Shown in pieces: positions 54,101-62,161 of a stretch of DNA of 64,000 nucleotides (its first letter is position 1; every line of letters begins with the position of its first letter). Source of the DNA: HRBIN30 sp964534275 (lineage in GTDB: Bacteria; Desulfobacterota; Binatia; HRBIN30); contig CAZHQG010000016.1 in NCBI GenBank assembly GCA_964534275.1, positions 1-64,000 of the forward strand. Direction: 5' to 3'. Position numbers and translations under genes: made by a program. The notes under the pieces were generated by a model. It had not been told where the DNA came from. It did no database searches and was given only the letters and a program-made list of their open reading frames with translations.

Positions 54101-56773
54101 ACCGGGTTGAGTGGTTCAGGGAAGTCCACCCTTGCGTTTGACATTCTCTATGCCGAGGGGCAGCACCGCTACATCGACAGCCTGTCTGCGTATGCCCGAC
54201 AGTTCGTTGGCGTGTTGCCGCGGCCGAACGTGGATCTGGTCGCTGGAATTCCGCCAACTGTAGCCATCGAACAGCGGCTGAGCCGCGGCGGCAAAAAATC
54301 TACCGTGGCGACAATCACGGAAATCTATCACTACCTGAGGCTCCTCTGGGCCAAGCTGGGGGTGCAGCACTGTGTTTCTTGTGGCCAGCCGCTGAAGCCG
54401 TCGAGCCGCTCGCAAATCGAATCCCTGCTGCGGAGGTGGCTGCAAGCGGGTCCGGTGCAAGTGCTCGCGCCAGTGGTGCGGGGGCGCAAGGGAATTTATG
54501 CGCAGTTGTTTCGCAAAGCGATGCTTGCAGGCTTTCACCGCGTGCGGGTGGACGGTCGATGGGTCGATGTGCGCCGGCCTCCGGCGCTCGATCGCTACAA
54601 AGAGCACGACATTGATTTGCTCGTTGGGGAAGTGCAGCCAGAGCAAGGCCGGGCGCTGTCGGAAGTCCTCGAGCGCGCTTTGCGCTTGGGAGCCGGTACC
54701 GTGATCGCACGTCACTCCGGAGGAGAAGCGATCCTCAGCGAGCGATTGTTTTGTGCCGCGTGTGGCTTGGGCTACGAGCCCCTCGATCCGCGCATGTTTT
54801 CCTTCAACAGCCGTCGGGGGGCTTGCCCGGTATGCGAGGGGATCGGGACCATCCAAGACATCGATCTTGAGCGGGCCTTGCCGTCGGCTCTTCCGCTGGG
54901 CCGTGCGTTGAAATCGTTACTCGAACCCATGGATGCAGCCCTCTGGCGTGCAGCGCAGCGCTGGGGTCGCGAGCATCCAAAAGCCTGGTCCCAGCCGGTT
55001 GGGGAACTGCCTCCGACGGTTCGGGAAAAAGTGTTTGGCAAAGGCAAGGGAACACTGGCCTCGGTGTTGCGCGAACTCGCTGCGCAAGCGGACGGTGAAG
55101 AGGAGTCGACCATTGCTGCGTTGTGGCGGGAACAACCGTGCGAGGCGTGCGCTGGTACCCGACTGAACCCGCGTGCGCGGGCGGTGCGCTGGCAGGGGCG
55201 TGCGATCTGGGAAATCACGGCGTTGCCTGTAGAAGCGGCGGGTGCAGAGCTGGAGAAGATGGTGCCCAGTGGGCGCGCCGCAGCGATTGCGAGCGGGGCG
55301 TTGAAAGAAATCTTTCCGCGGCTCGAATTTTTGCAAGCTGTGGGTCTCGGGTATCTCGCCCTCGACCGGAGTGCAGACACGCTCTCTGGAGGAGAAGCCC
55401 AGCGGATTCGTCTAGCGGCTCAGTTAGGCTCGAATTTGCGTGGGGTGTGTTACATCCTCGACGAGCCGACGATTGGTTTGCATCCCGCAGACAATGACCG
55501 CTTGCTGTCGGCTTTGCGGCAGCTTCGCGATCGCGGGAACACCGTCGTCGTGGTGGAACACGACGAGGCCACCATCCGCGCGGCCGATCTGGTGGTCGAC
55601 TTGGGGCCGGGCGCAGGGGTGCATGGAGGGCAGGTGGTGGCTGTGGCCTCGCCGGAGAAGTTGCGCGAAGTGCCCGAGTCGCTCACCGGAAAGTTCCTCG
55701 GTGCGTTGCGAAAGCGTTTGGGCCCGATGCGCGAAGTGGCCTCCCTCCCGCGGATTCGGGTGTACGGCGCCAGCGAGCACAACTTGCGGAACATCGACGT
55801 GGAAATTCCGGTAGGAGCTTGGACCTGCGTCACCGGGGTGTCGGGTTCGGGCAAATCCACGCTCGTGCGGGACGTCTTGTATCGCGGGCTCCGGCGGCAA
55901 CTGGGCTTGGTTGCCGCGCCGCCCGGGCGCCACGAACGGATTGTTTGCGAAGGAGTCAAACGAGTGGTCGAAGTCGACCAAACACCTATTGGGCGGACGC
56001 CTCGCTCCGTGCCTGCGTCGTACGTCGGGATTTTCGACGCGATCCGCAAGCTGTTTGCTGGTACGCCGGAGGCTCGTGCGCGGGGGTACTCGGCAGGACG
56101 CTTTTCGTTCAACGTCGCCGGGGGGCGTTGCGAGGAGTGTTTGGGGCAAGGCCGCATCAAGATGCAAATGAGCTTTCTGCCCGACGTGTACGTGACGTGC
56201 GAAGCATGTCAGGGGCAGCGCTACAACGACGAGACGCTTGCGGTGCGCTACCGAGGGAAAAACATTGCCGAGGTGCTGGCGATGAGCATCGAAGAGGCAG
56301 CCGCCTTTTTTGCGCCGATCCCTGGCGTGGGGGACACTCTTGCCCTGTTACGCGATTTGGGCCTCGGGTACCTCACCCTCGGCCAGGGGAGCAACACGTT
56401 GTCGGGCGGCGAAGCTCAGCGGCTGAAACTGGCGTACGAACTTGCCAAGTCCACCCAGGGCCCCACGTTGTACGTGCTCGACGAGCCAACCACCGGACTC
56501 CACTTTGCGGACATCGAACGGCTCATCGATTTGTTGCATCGGCTCGTAGAGCGAGGGCACACGGTGGTGACGATCGAGCACAACTTGGACATCGTGAAAG
56601 AAGCCGACTGGATCATCGATCTCGGACCAGGCGGGGGCGAGAAGGGCGGACAGGTGGTAGCGATGGGTACGCTGGCCGAAGTTCTCGAGCACGAGCAATC
56701 CCTCACCGCGAGGTTCCTGCGAGAGATGCTTGCAGGTAGCCCCGAGCCGCTCGTACGTGCGGTAGGAGATTAG
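51185..56773 (+). CDS. uvrA: Double-length (tandem) excinuclease ABC subunit A
   Basis: A 1,862-aa protein equal to two UvrA chains head to tail. Each half has two ABC ATPase modules: Walker A at residues ~33 (GPSGSGKS), ~619 (GVSGSGKS), ~974 (GLSGSGKS) and ~1551 (GVSGSGKS). Signature LSGGE occurs near ~466, ~808, ~1400 and ~1739, each followed by an LDEP Walker B. Zinc-type C-x-x-C pairs recur in both halves (CPQC, CEEC, CATC, CSEC; CVSC, CPVC, CEEC, CEAC). The junction is near residues 925-955. UvrA normally dimerises, so this is a covalent dimer. The frame is open upstream, but homology starts at ATG 51185. Confidence 0.94.
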   Translation: MSDTFIRVVGAHQNNLKQIDVDVPVNALTVITGPSGSGKSTFAFDILYAEGQRRYVETFSAYTRQFLERMDKPQVERIEGILPAIAIGQGNTVKTSRSTVGTMTELHDHLKLLWAKLAVPYCPQCNRPVEPATPDSIVATLAHKPPGTAVMIGFEVPLATNLPWEETVAGLQAAGFRRLFHAGRVWTLEELAEPVPSPAVVVIDRLTLPLADSGRAADSLEQAFHYGKGRLLLLYPNEDFRCERYSAERECPQCHQRFREPVPNLFSFNSPLGACEECRGFGRVIDVDLDLVIPDDTLSLEEGAIKPWSTDSTEWERDELERFCAKRGIPMDRPWRDLTPEQRAAIIEGDGSFFGIKGWFRWLEGRTYKMHVRVFLSRYRSYRICPACNGGRLKPEATWYRIAERTLVDVQRMSVDEADAFFRNLEFRGAADEVARMILGEIQNRLRYLRAVGLGYLTLDRPSRTLSGGELARVDLTTAVGSSLVNTLYILDEPSVGLHPRDSRRLVQILRELVAKENTVVVVEHDPEIIRAADHVIDLGPGAGRHGGRVVYAGPAAGLLHANRSATGAYLSGRRSIPVPAKRRRVLPDLMLTICGAREHNLKNITVRIPLARFVCVTGVSGSGKSTLIEDILYRAAMRRLGRPRGRPGEHDRIEGLEKISSVVLVDQSPVGTTPRAVVASYVGAFDDIRAVFARAPLARLRGYDARMFSFNLSNGRCATCAGEGFEKVEMQFLSDVYLPCSECGGKRFTPEVLEVEYRGKSIHDVLQLTAAEAVEFFADEPGIQRAIQSLCDVGLEYLPLGQPLSTLSGGEAQRLKLAAALNERTSPHTLYLLDEPTIGLHFSDVERLLQTLQQLVDRGHSLVVIEHNMEVVKCADWVIDLGPEGGEAGGYVLAEGTPEEVARCEGSPTAVFLRQALQGNANVVEAPAEYGVPAVPTSRVQRPGYITIVGAREHNLKNIHLELPRDRWIVVTGLSGSGKSTLAFDILYAEGQHRYIDSLSAYARQFVGVLPRPNVDLVAGIPPTVAIEQRLSRGGKKSTVATITEIYHYLRLLWAKLGVQHCVSCGQPLKPSSRSQIESLLRRWLQAGPVQVLAPVVRGRKGIYAQLFRKAMLAGFHRVRVDGRWVDVRRPPALDRYKEHDIDLLVGEVQPEQGRALSEVLERALRLGAGTVIARHSGGEAILSERLFCAACGLGYEPLDPRMFSFNSRRGACPVCEGIGTIQDIDLERALPSALPLGRALKSLLEPMDAALWRAAQRWGREHPKAWSQPVGELPPTVREKVFGKGKGTLASVLRELAAQADGEEESTIAALWREQPCEACAGTRLNPRARAVRWQGRAIWEITALPVEAAGAELEKMVPSGRAAAIASGALKEIFPRLEFLQAVGLGYLALDRSADTLSGGEAQRIRLAAQLGSNLRGVCYILDEPTIGLHPADNDRLLSALRQLRDRGNTVVVVEHDEATIRAADLVVDLGPGAGVHGGQVVAVASPEKLREVPESLTGKFLGALRKRLGPMREVASLPRIRVYGASEHNLRNIDVEIPVGAWTCVTGVSGSGKSTLVRDVLYRGLRRQLGLVAAPPGRHERIVCEGVKRVVEVDQTPIGRTPRSVPASYVGIFDAIRKLFAGTPEARARGYSAGRFSFNVAGGRCEECLGQGRIKMQMSFLPDVYVTCEACQGQRYNDETLAVRYRGKNIAEVLAMSIEEAAAFFAPIPGVGDTLALLRDLGLGYLTLGQGSNTLSGGEAQRLKLAYELAKSTQGPTLYVLDEPTTGLHFADIERLIDLLHRLVERGHTVVTIEHNLDIVKEADWIIDLGPGGGEKGGQVVAMGTLAEVLEHEQSLTARFLREMLAGSPEPLVRAVGD

Positions 56774-57459
56774 GAGGACGCTCCGTCGCGAGGCGCGGCG
56801 AGGCGTTCGCTGCGCGTTCCCGGCGGCTGTCCGATCGGCTCGCCGCGGGCATTTTTTTCTTCCAGGAGCTGGATGAGTTTCTCGGGCCCGTCGCGGCTGA
56901 CAACTTCTTGGAACTGCGACCGGAAGTTGGCAACAAGGCTCGTGCCCTCGATGATGACGTCGATGACCTTCCATTGGTTGCCAAACTTGCGCAGGCGGTA
57001 ATCGACAAGAATGGGCTCGCCTCCTTTCGGGCGAATGATGCGCGTTTTTACGGTCCAATCACCGTCGGGCTCCGCTCGTTCTCCCACGACCTCGGCACGT
57101 TCGTTGTTGTACTGCTCTACGTTCCGCCCGTAGGTCATCGACAAGTGCTTGCGGAATTCTTGCACAAAGCGGGTTTGCTGCTCTGGAGTGAGTCGCTTCC
57201 AATTTCGCGCCAAGACGAGCTTGGAGACCGTGTCGAAGTCGAAGCGGGCGGACGCGATGTCCTCCACGCGCTTGCGCTTTTCCTCGGTTGACAGGGAAGA
57301 ATCGGCGAGCACCGCCAACACAGCGTCGGTCGTGCTCTCGATCACTTGGCGCGGGCTTTCGTCTGCGTGCGCCTGCGGAGGTTGGGAGAATGCGAGCCCC
57401 AGCCCAAGGAGAGCCGTCATGGCTGCCGGCACGGATTTCAGGCGAGGAATGGGCACCAT
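56770..57459 (-). CDS. mlaC: MlaC-like periplasmic phospholipid-binding protein
   Basis: A 229-aa exported protein (signal AAMTALLGLGLAFSQPPQAHA) of the MlaC/Ttg2D family, which shuttles phospholipids between MlaA and MlaFED. FDFDTVSKLVLARNWKRLTPEQQTRFVQEF and GQNWKVIDVIIEG-like text (GNQWKVIDVIIEGTSLVANFRSQF) are the hallmarks. Last gene of the mla operon; its stop overlaps the convergent uvrA stop by four bases. Confidence 0.93.
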   Translation of the reverse strand: MVPIPRLKSVPAAMTALLGLGLAFSQPPQAHADESPRQVIESTTDAVLAVLADSSLSTEEKRKRVEDIASARFDFDTVSKLVLARNWKRLTPEQQTRFVQEFRKHLSMTYGRNVEQYNNERAEVVGERAEPDGDWTVKTRIIRPKGGEPILVDYRLRKFGNQWKVIDVIIEGTSLVANFRSQFQEVVSRDGPEKLIQLLEEKNARGEPIGQPPGTRSERLAAPRDGASS

Positions 57460-57462
57460 CGT

Positions 57463-58194
57463 TTACTCCTCCACGCGGTACAAATCGTCGTTAACCGTAG
57501 CAGCGTCGCGCCGGTCTTCGATCTGGGCCGCGCGCCGCTGCAGGTACGCGTTGCGCACAGCCGCGTAGTAGTCCACCGAAGCGGCCTTTAACTCGCGGAC
57601 GGCATCCAATACCTGAGCGCGGTTATTGATCACTTGGACGGTTTGCGGCCCCACCGTGAAGCGAATATCGGTAAAGAACCAGTAAACGGTGGCGAGCGAG
57701 TCTACACCGTAGCCGACCGCGTCGCGCGGGGAGGAGGGACCCAGAAAGGGCAGCACCAAGTAAGGCCCTGCAGGCACGCCCCAAACCGCGAGCGTCTGCC
57801 CGAAGTCCTCGTCATGCTTCTCGAGGCCCCACGTGCTGGCGATGTCGAACAACCCCAGTACCCCGAAGGTGGAATTGGCCAAAAAGCGCGCCGTATCCAC
57901 TGCCATCGCATGTGGCTTTCCTTGGAGCAAATTGTTCAGAGCTACCAGCGGGGTGTACACGTTTTGAAAGAGATTCACGATCGATTGCTGGACGCGGTCG
58001 GGAACCACCTTGTCCCATGCCTTGGCGACTGGTTCCAAAGCGTATGTGTCCACGGTGTCGTTGAACGCGAACATCGCCCGGTTAAACGGAGCCCACGGGT
58101 CTTCTTCAGTCGCAAAACCCGCGCAGGGCCACGCGAGCCACACCAGGGCGCAAAGGCCGCTGGCCAAGGCTTGGACCGTCTTGTACCGACTCAC
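57463..58194 (-). CDS. mlaA: MlaA (VacJ) outer-membrane lipid-asymmetry protein
   Basis: A 243-aa protein. After an N-terminal signal comes DPWAPFNRAMFAFNDTVDTYALEPVA, then NLFQNVYTPLVALNNLLQGK, ANSTFGVLGLFDIAS and DFGQTLAVWGVPAGPYLVLPFLGPSSPRD, a near-perfect VacJ signature. It removes phospholipids from the outer leaflet in partnership with MlaC. The signal has a Cys (LAWPCAG) that could be a lipobox. Overlaps mlaD by four bases, so it is within the Mla operon rather than elsewhere as in E. coli. Confidence 0.95.
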   Translation of the reverse strand: MSRYKTVQALASGLCALVWLAWPCAGFATEEDPWAPFNRAMFAFNDTVDTYALEPVAKAWDKVVPDRVQQSIVNLFQNVYTPLVALNNLLQGKPHAMAVDTARFLANSTFGVLGLFDIASTWGLEKHDEDFGQTLAVWGVPAGPYLVLPFLGPSSPRDAVGYGVDSLATVYWFFTDIRFTVGPQTVQVINNRAQVLDAVRELKAASVDYYAAVRNAYLQRRAAQIEDRRDAATVNDDLYRVEE

Positions 58195-58685
58195 CGCTCG
58201 CCCCCGGTGCTCGACGGTTTGGCCTCGTTGCTGCCGCCACGATCCGTGGAGTAAATAAACTTGCCGATCAGCCGCTCGAGGCTCAGTGCAGACTCGGTGA
58301 TCGTGATGGTACCTCCGTTCTCGAGCAACCGGTCGTCGCCGCCGACCTGGAGGGAGATATACTGGTCTCCCAGCAAACCAGCAGTCATGATCGATGCCGA
58401 GGTGTCGACCGGAAGTTTCAAATCGCGCCGAAGGTCCATACGAACCCGTGCCCGATAATCAGCGTCGAGAGTAATGTCCACAACCTGACCAACTTTGACC
58501 CCGGCAATGACCACAGGGGCACGGGGTTTGAGCCCGCCAATCTCGTCGAACGAGGCATAGAGCACGAGCCCGCCCTGGTTGCGAAACGTGAGCCCGCCCA
58601 CGTTCATGGACAGGTACGCAAGCGCAGCCAATCCAGCCAGGACGAACAAACCCACGACAAGGTCACGGCGTGGCGAACGATTCAT
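58191..58685 (-). CDS. mlaD: MlaD, MCE-domain subunit of phospholipid ABC transporter
   Basis: A 164-aa protein with one N-terminal helix (LVVGLFVLAGLAALAYLSMNVG) and a single MCE domain (LYASFDEIGGLKPRAPVVIAGVKVGQV, then GLLGDQYISLQVGG). It forms the hexameric periplasmic ring on MlaE. Starts nine bases after mlaE. Confidence 0.95.
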   Translation of the reverse strand: MNRSPRRDLVVGLFVLAGLAALAYLSMNVGGLTFRNQGGLVLYASFDEIGGLKPRAPVVIAGVKVGQVVDITLDADYRARVRMDLRRDLKLPVDTSASIMTAGLLGDQYISLQVGGDDRLLENGGTITITESALSLERLIGKFIYSTDRGGSNEAKPSSTGGER

Positions 58686-58694
58686 GACAACCCC

Positions 58695-59483
58695 TCACAC
58701 CCCCCAAAGAGCAGTAATGATGTAATCGAACAGCAGGACGGATACCGAGCCCACCACCACGGTAGAGGTCGTTGCGGCGCTCACGCCAGCAGAGGTCGGC
58801 TGGCAGGTGTACCCGCGGAACGTGGAGATGAGTCCGATGAGAACGCCGAACACGAAGGCCTTGAGGACACTCCCCAGGACGTCGTCGCGAAAGTCGACAG
58901 CGTTTTGCAGGCTCGAAACGTAACTGCCGGCGTCCACGCCCATCAAGGCGACACCCACGAAATATCCTCCAGCCAAGCCGCACACGATGAACAAGGCAGA
59001 CAGGAGAGGCATTGCGGCAATCATGGCCAACGTTTTCGGCGCCACGACGAGGTGCACCGGATCGATTGCAAGCATGCGCAACCCATCGAGCTGTTCCGTC
59101 GCCACCATGGTTCCAATTTCCGCTGTCGTCGCCGACCCGGCCCGGCCGGTGGTCAGAAGCGCGGTCAACACGGGCCCCAGTTCGCGGATGAGGCTCAGGC
59201 CCACGACCGCTCCGAGAGATTCCTCGGCACCGAACCGCACCAGGGTGTTGTACCCTTGGAGGCCAAGCACCATTCCCACGGCCGCCCCGCTCACACAAAT
59301 GATCAACAGCGAGAGCACGCCGATGTTGAACATCTCGCCTAAAAACGCCCGGATTCTCGGAGGAGGCGTAAACACCGCCCTTGCCACGTCGACGGCAAAC
59401 CAGGTGATGCGGCCAAGCTCGGCGACGAAACGGACTGCAGCGAAGCCAATGTCCTCGATGAGTTGGAGCATAGGACTCACCAC
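58695..59483 (-). CDS. mlaE: MlaE, permease of phospholipid ABC transporter
   Basis: A 262-aa membrane protein of the MlaE/DUF140 family: VVGLSLIRELGPVLTALLTTGRAGSATTAEIGTMVATEQLDGLRMLAIDP is the core signature. GTG at 59483 overlaps the mlaF stop; ATG at 59471, four codons later, is an alternative start. Five to six helices. Confidence 0.95.
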   Translation of the reverse strand: MVSPMLQLIEDIGFAAVRFVAELGRITWFAVDVARAVFTPPPRIRAFLGEMFNIGVLSLLIICVSGAAVGMVLGLQGYNTLVRFGAEESLGAVVGLSLIRELGPVLTALLTTGRAGSATTAEIGTMVATEQLDGLRMLAIDPVHLVVAPKTLAMIAAMPLLSALFIVCGLAGGYFVGVALMGVDAGSYVSSLQNAVDFRDDVLGSVLKAFVFGVLIGLISTFRGYTCQPTSAGVSAATTSTVVVGSVSVLLFDYIITALWGV

Positions 59484-60280
59484 CGTTGGATCGGAGTGTG
59501 CTGGGGTTCACGCACTCCTTCTTCGTGAACTTCCTCGTTGAAGAAGTCTGCGATTTGAGGGTCGGGGCTGGTTGCAAGTTCGTGCGGAGTCCCTTGGACG
59601 GCTTTGTGGTCCCACAGCAAAACGACATGATGGGCCATGCGCATCGTCGAAGGAATATGGTGTGATGACACGATCATGGTGATGCCACGCTCCTGGTTGA
59701 TGCGGCGGAGCAACGCTTCGATGCGTTTGACCGAAATCGGATCGAGGCCCGAAAACGGTTCGTCACAAAGCAAAATCTCGGGGTCTCGCAAGATCGCTCG
59801 GGCAAGAGCGACACGCTTCACCATACCTCCCGACAGCTCCCCGGGCAGCAGGTGATCGACATCCTTCAAACCTACCGCTGCCAAGGTCGCGTGTACTCGC
59901 TCTGCAATTTCAGGTTCACTAAGCCGGGTGTGTTCGCGCAGCGGAAAGGCAAGGTTTTCGTACACCGTCAACGAGTTCAACAGTGCCCCGCCCTGGAACA
60001 TCATCCCCAAGTGGCGTCGAACTTCGTAGAGTTCTCGCTCGCTGAGCCCCACGATCTGTGTCCCTGCCACCCAAATCTGGCCTGCTTGAGGCTGAACGAG
60101 CCCCCCAATGAGTCGCAAGATCGTTGTTTTTCCAGCACCGCTACCGCCAAGAATCACGGAGATGCGTTGGGAGGGAAAGGCGCACGAGAAGTCTTCCAGT
60201 ATGCGGCGCGACCCAAAACGCATGGTGACATGGTCGAACGCTACTGGGACAGAACCTTTCGCCGTCGCAACGTCCGCCAT
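59477..60280 (-). CDS. mlaF: MlaF, ATPase of phospholipid ABC transporter
   Basis: A 267-aa ABC ATPase. Walker A GGSGAGKTT (~43-51), Q-loop MFQGGALLNSLTVYEN, signature LSGGMVKRVALARA and Walker B EILLCDEPFSGLDP. The LSGGM form and the Q-loop text are typical of MlaF. ATG 60280 fits the family N-terminus; a TTG at 60319 is unlikely. First gene of mlaF-E-D-A-C. Confidence 0.94.
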   Translation of the reverse strand: MADVATAKGSVPVAFDHVTMRFGSRRILEDFSCAFPSQRISVILGGSGAGKTTILRLIGGLVQPQAGQIWVAGTQIVGLSERELYEVRRHLGMMFQGGALLNSLTVYENLAFPLREHTRLSEPEIAERVHATLAAVGLKDVDHLLPGELSGGMVKRVALARAILRDPEILLCDEPFSGLDPISVKRIEALLRRINQERGITMIVSSHHIPSTMRMAHHVVLLWDHKAVQGTPHELATSPDPQIADFFNEEVHEEGVREPQHTPIQRW

Positions 60281-60445
60281 AAGTCGACGTAGACTATCTG
60301 GGCGCACGAGTCGCGACAAGAGAGAACGTCCCCAAAAGGCTCGTTGCGCAAGTGGAATCCCTCGAGGCGGAAGCCGTGCAGCTTGCGCTTTGTCGATATG
60401 TATCGTTTCCCCAGGGCGGGAAAAATCCCGGTTTTCGGTGCCTCT

Positions 60446-60745
60446 TCAAATCCGCTTCCACCACTGGGGGTATGGGCGGGCGTGTGCGTGGTAGTGGGAA
60501 GGAATTTGCCGCATGTGGTCGTCGAAAAACCAACCTTGTGGAAACATTCTGTCGGCCACTGCAGCAAGCGCTTGTCTCAGCACCTCGCGCTCCCATGGTT
60601 CCACGCTGGGTCGATGCTCGCCGAGCACGACCATGGGCACGTCGCACGAATCGCAGTCGAGGATCACGAACCGAAATGGCTTGCGAGCTTCGACGTACCA
60701 GTGTGTGGTCGGGGCCAGCAGGCAAAGTTCACAGTTGGGGTCCAT
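60446..60745 (-). CDS. Small conserved protein with CxxC and C-terminal His cluster
   Basis: A 99-aa protein. It has CELC near the start, THWYVEARKPFRFVILDCDSC and VPMVVLGEHR in the middle, and MRQIPSHYHAHARP near the end. The pattern of two Cys pairs, an EHR motif and an H-x-H-A-R-P tail suggests a metal-binding, perhaps HIT-like, fold; I recall similar short hypothetical proteins in other bacteria but no assigned function. ATG 60745 lacks a strong ribosome-binding site. It stands between mlaF and nagA on the same strand. Confidence 0.65.
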   Translation of the reverse strand: MDPNCELCLLAPTTHWYVEARKPFRFVILDCDSCDVPMVVLGEHRPSVEPWEREVLRQALAAVADRMFPQGWFFDDHMRQIPSHYHAHARPYPQWWKRI

Positions 60746-60763
60746 CGAAGCGCGCCCAACGTG

Positions 60764-61933
60764 TTAAAGAGGGGCGTGTCCTGCGCGCTCGTACACGACC
60801 TTGCCACCGACGATCGTGTACTGAACCGTGTATGCCTCGTCGAGGACGACCAAATCGGCAATTTTCCCCGGCTCGATGGTCCCGAGCTCGTCGGCCCCAA
60901 TGGCCTTGCAGGGTTCCGTAGAGGCGGCCCAGAAAATCCTCTCGTGGGCAACGCTTGGGAGCCAGCGAACTAGATTGCGGATTGCCGCATCGAGTGCCAG
61001 GCAGCTTCCGGCTAGTCGTCCGTTCCCTGCGAGACGCACGGCACCAGCTTGGATCCGGTAGCGCTTTCCGAGGAACTCATATTCGCCTTCTGGAGCGCCA
61101 AGCGCCACGGCATCGCTCACCAAAACAATCCCATTGCCGTTGCGCGACCGCCACGCCAAGTCGATGGCTCTCGGGTGCACATGATGGCCGTCGGCAATCA
61201 GCTCGACCGTCAAGGATGACTCGCTCAGTGCAACCCCGACGAGGCCAGGCTCGCGGTGGTGGAACGGCCGCATCGCGTTGAATAGGTGGGTGACGTGCGT
61301 GGCACCTGCATCTACGGCGAGAAGCGTTTCTTCTTCTGTCGCCTCGCTGTGGCCGAGCGCAACCGTAACCCCCCGTTCCGAGAGCGCCGCAATGAGTGGC
61401 AGGGCACCAGGAAGCTCGGGCGCCAGTGTGACCATGCGAACGAGGCCGTTGCCGCGAGCCAACAGTTCATCCAGTTCGGTCAGGTCTGGGGGACGCATCC
61501 AGCGCCGGTTTTGTGCACCGGCGCAGTGGCGGTTTAAAAAGGGCCCCTCGAGGTGGATGCCGAGAATGCGCGCCCCTGGTTCGGCCCCTGCCGTCATGGC
61601 AATCGCCTCTACGACGCGTTGAAGTCGTTGCCGGGGTAAAGCCGCGATGGTCGGGAGAAAGCTCGTGACACCCACTTCCGGCAGGCGGCGCGAAATTTCC
61701 ACCAGGGCTTCTGGCTGGCCGCTTTCGCACAAGAATCCAAACGCTCCATGCAGGTGAAGGTCGACAAACCCAGGCACGACGATGCAGTCCCGTGCGTCGA
61801 TGACCCGTCCGCCGGGTGCCGCCAGGTCCTTGTCGATCCGATCGATCAGCCCTTCTTCGATGCGTACGTCGGTAGCCGGGCTCCAGCCATGGCGCTGGAG
61901 AACGCGGCCACCGCGAATGAGGAGTTTGTTCAT
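60764..61933 (-). CDS. nagA: N-acetylglucosamine-6-phosphate deacetylase
   Basis: A 389-aa amidohydrolase producing glucosamine-6-phosphate. Metal site FVDLHLHGAFG (~55-65), GIHLEGPFLN, ALGHSEA, THVTHLFNAMRPFHHREPGLVG, ADGHHVHP and catalytic LVSDAV follow the family order. ATG 61933 fits the family N-terminus with AAAGG upstream; frames reach further but are not conserved. No nagB or transporter is adjacent, so it probably serves amino-sugar or wall recycling. Confidence 0.92.
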   Translation of the reverse strand: MNKLLIRGGRVLQRHGWSPATDVRIEEGLIDRIDKDLAAPGGRVIDARDCIVVPGFVDLHLHGAFGFLCESGQPEALVEISRRLPEVGVTSFLPTIAALPRQRLQRVVEAIAMTAGAEPGARILGIHLEGPFLNRHCAGAQNRRWMRPPDLTELDELLARGNGLVRMVTLAPELPGALPLIAALSERGVTVALGHSEATEEETLLAVDAGATHVTHLFNAMRPFHHREPGLVGVALSESSLTVELIADGHHVHPRAIDLAWRSRNGNGIVLVSDAVALGAPEGEYEFLGKRYRIQAGAVRLAGNGRLAGSCLALDAAIRNLVRWLPSVAHERIFWAASTEPCKAIGADELGTIEPGKIADLVVLDEAYTVQYTIVGGKVVYERAGHAPL

Positions 61934-62161
61934 TGCCAATGCCTTTCTTTCGCCGCCAGCAGACAACGAAGTTTCATCGAGTTCATGCAATCGAGCAAGA
62001 CCTAGGGCGGAGCGACAAGACCCAGCATTGCAACAAATCGAAGAAAAACAGCGTCCTCCAAGATAGCCCTTGCGAGAATTCGGACCGGGACTACGACCTC
62101 ATGGCGCGCGCTTGCAAGGAGCCGAAGTTTCGGAAACCAACAAACCGAGGAGGAAAAAAGG

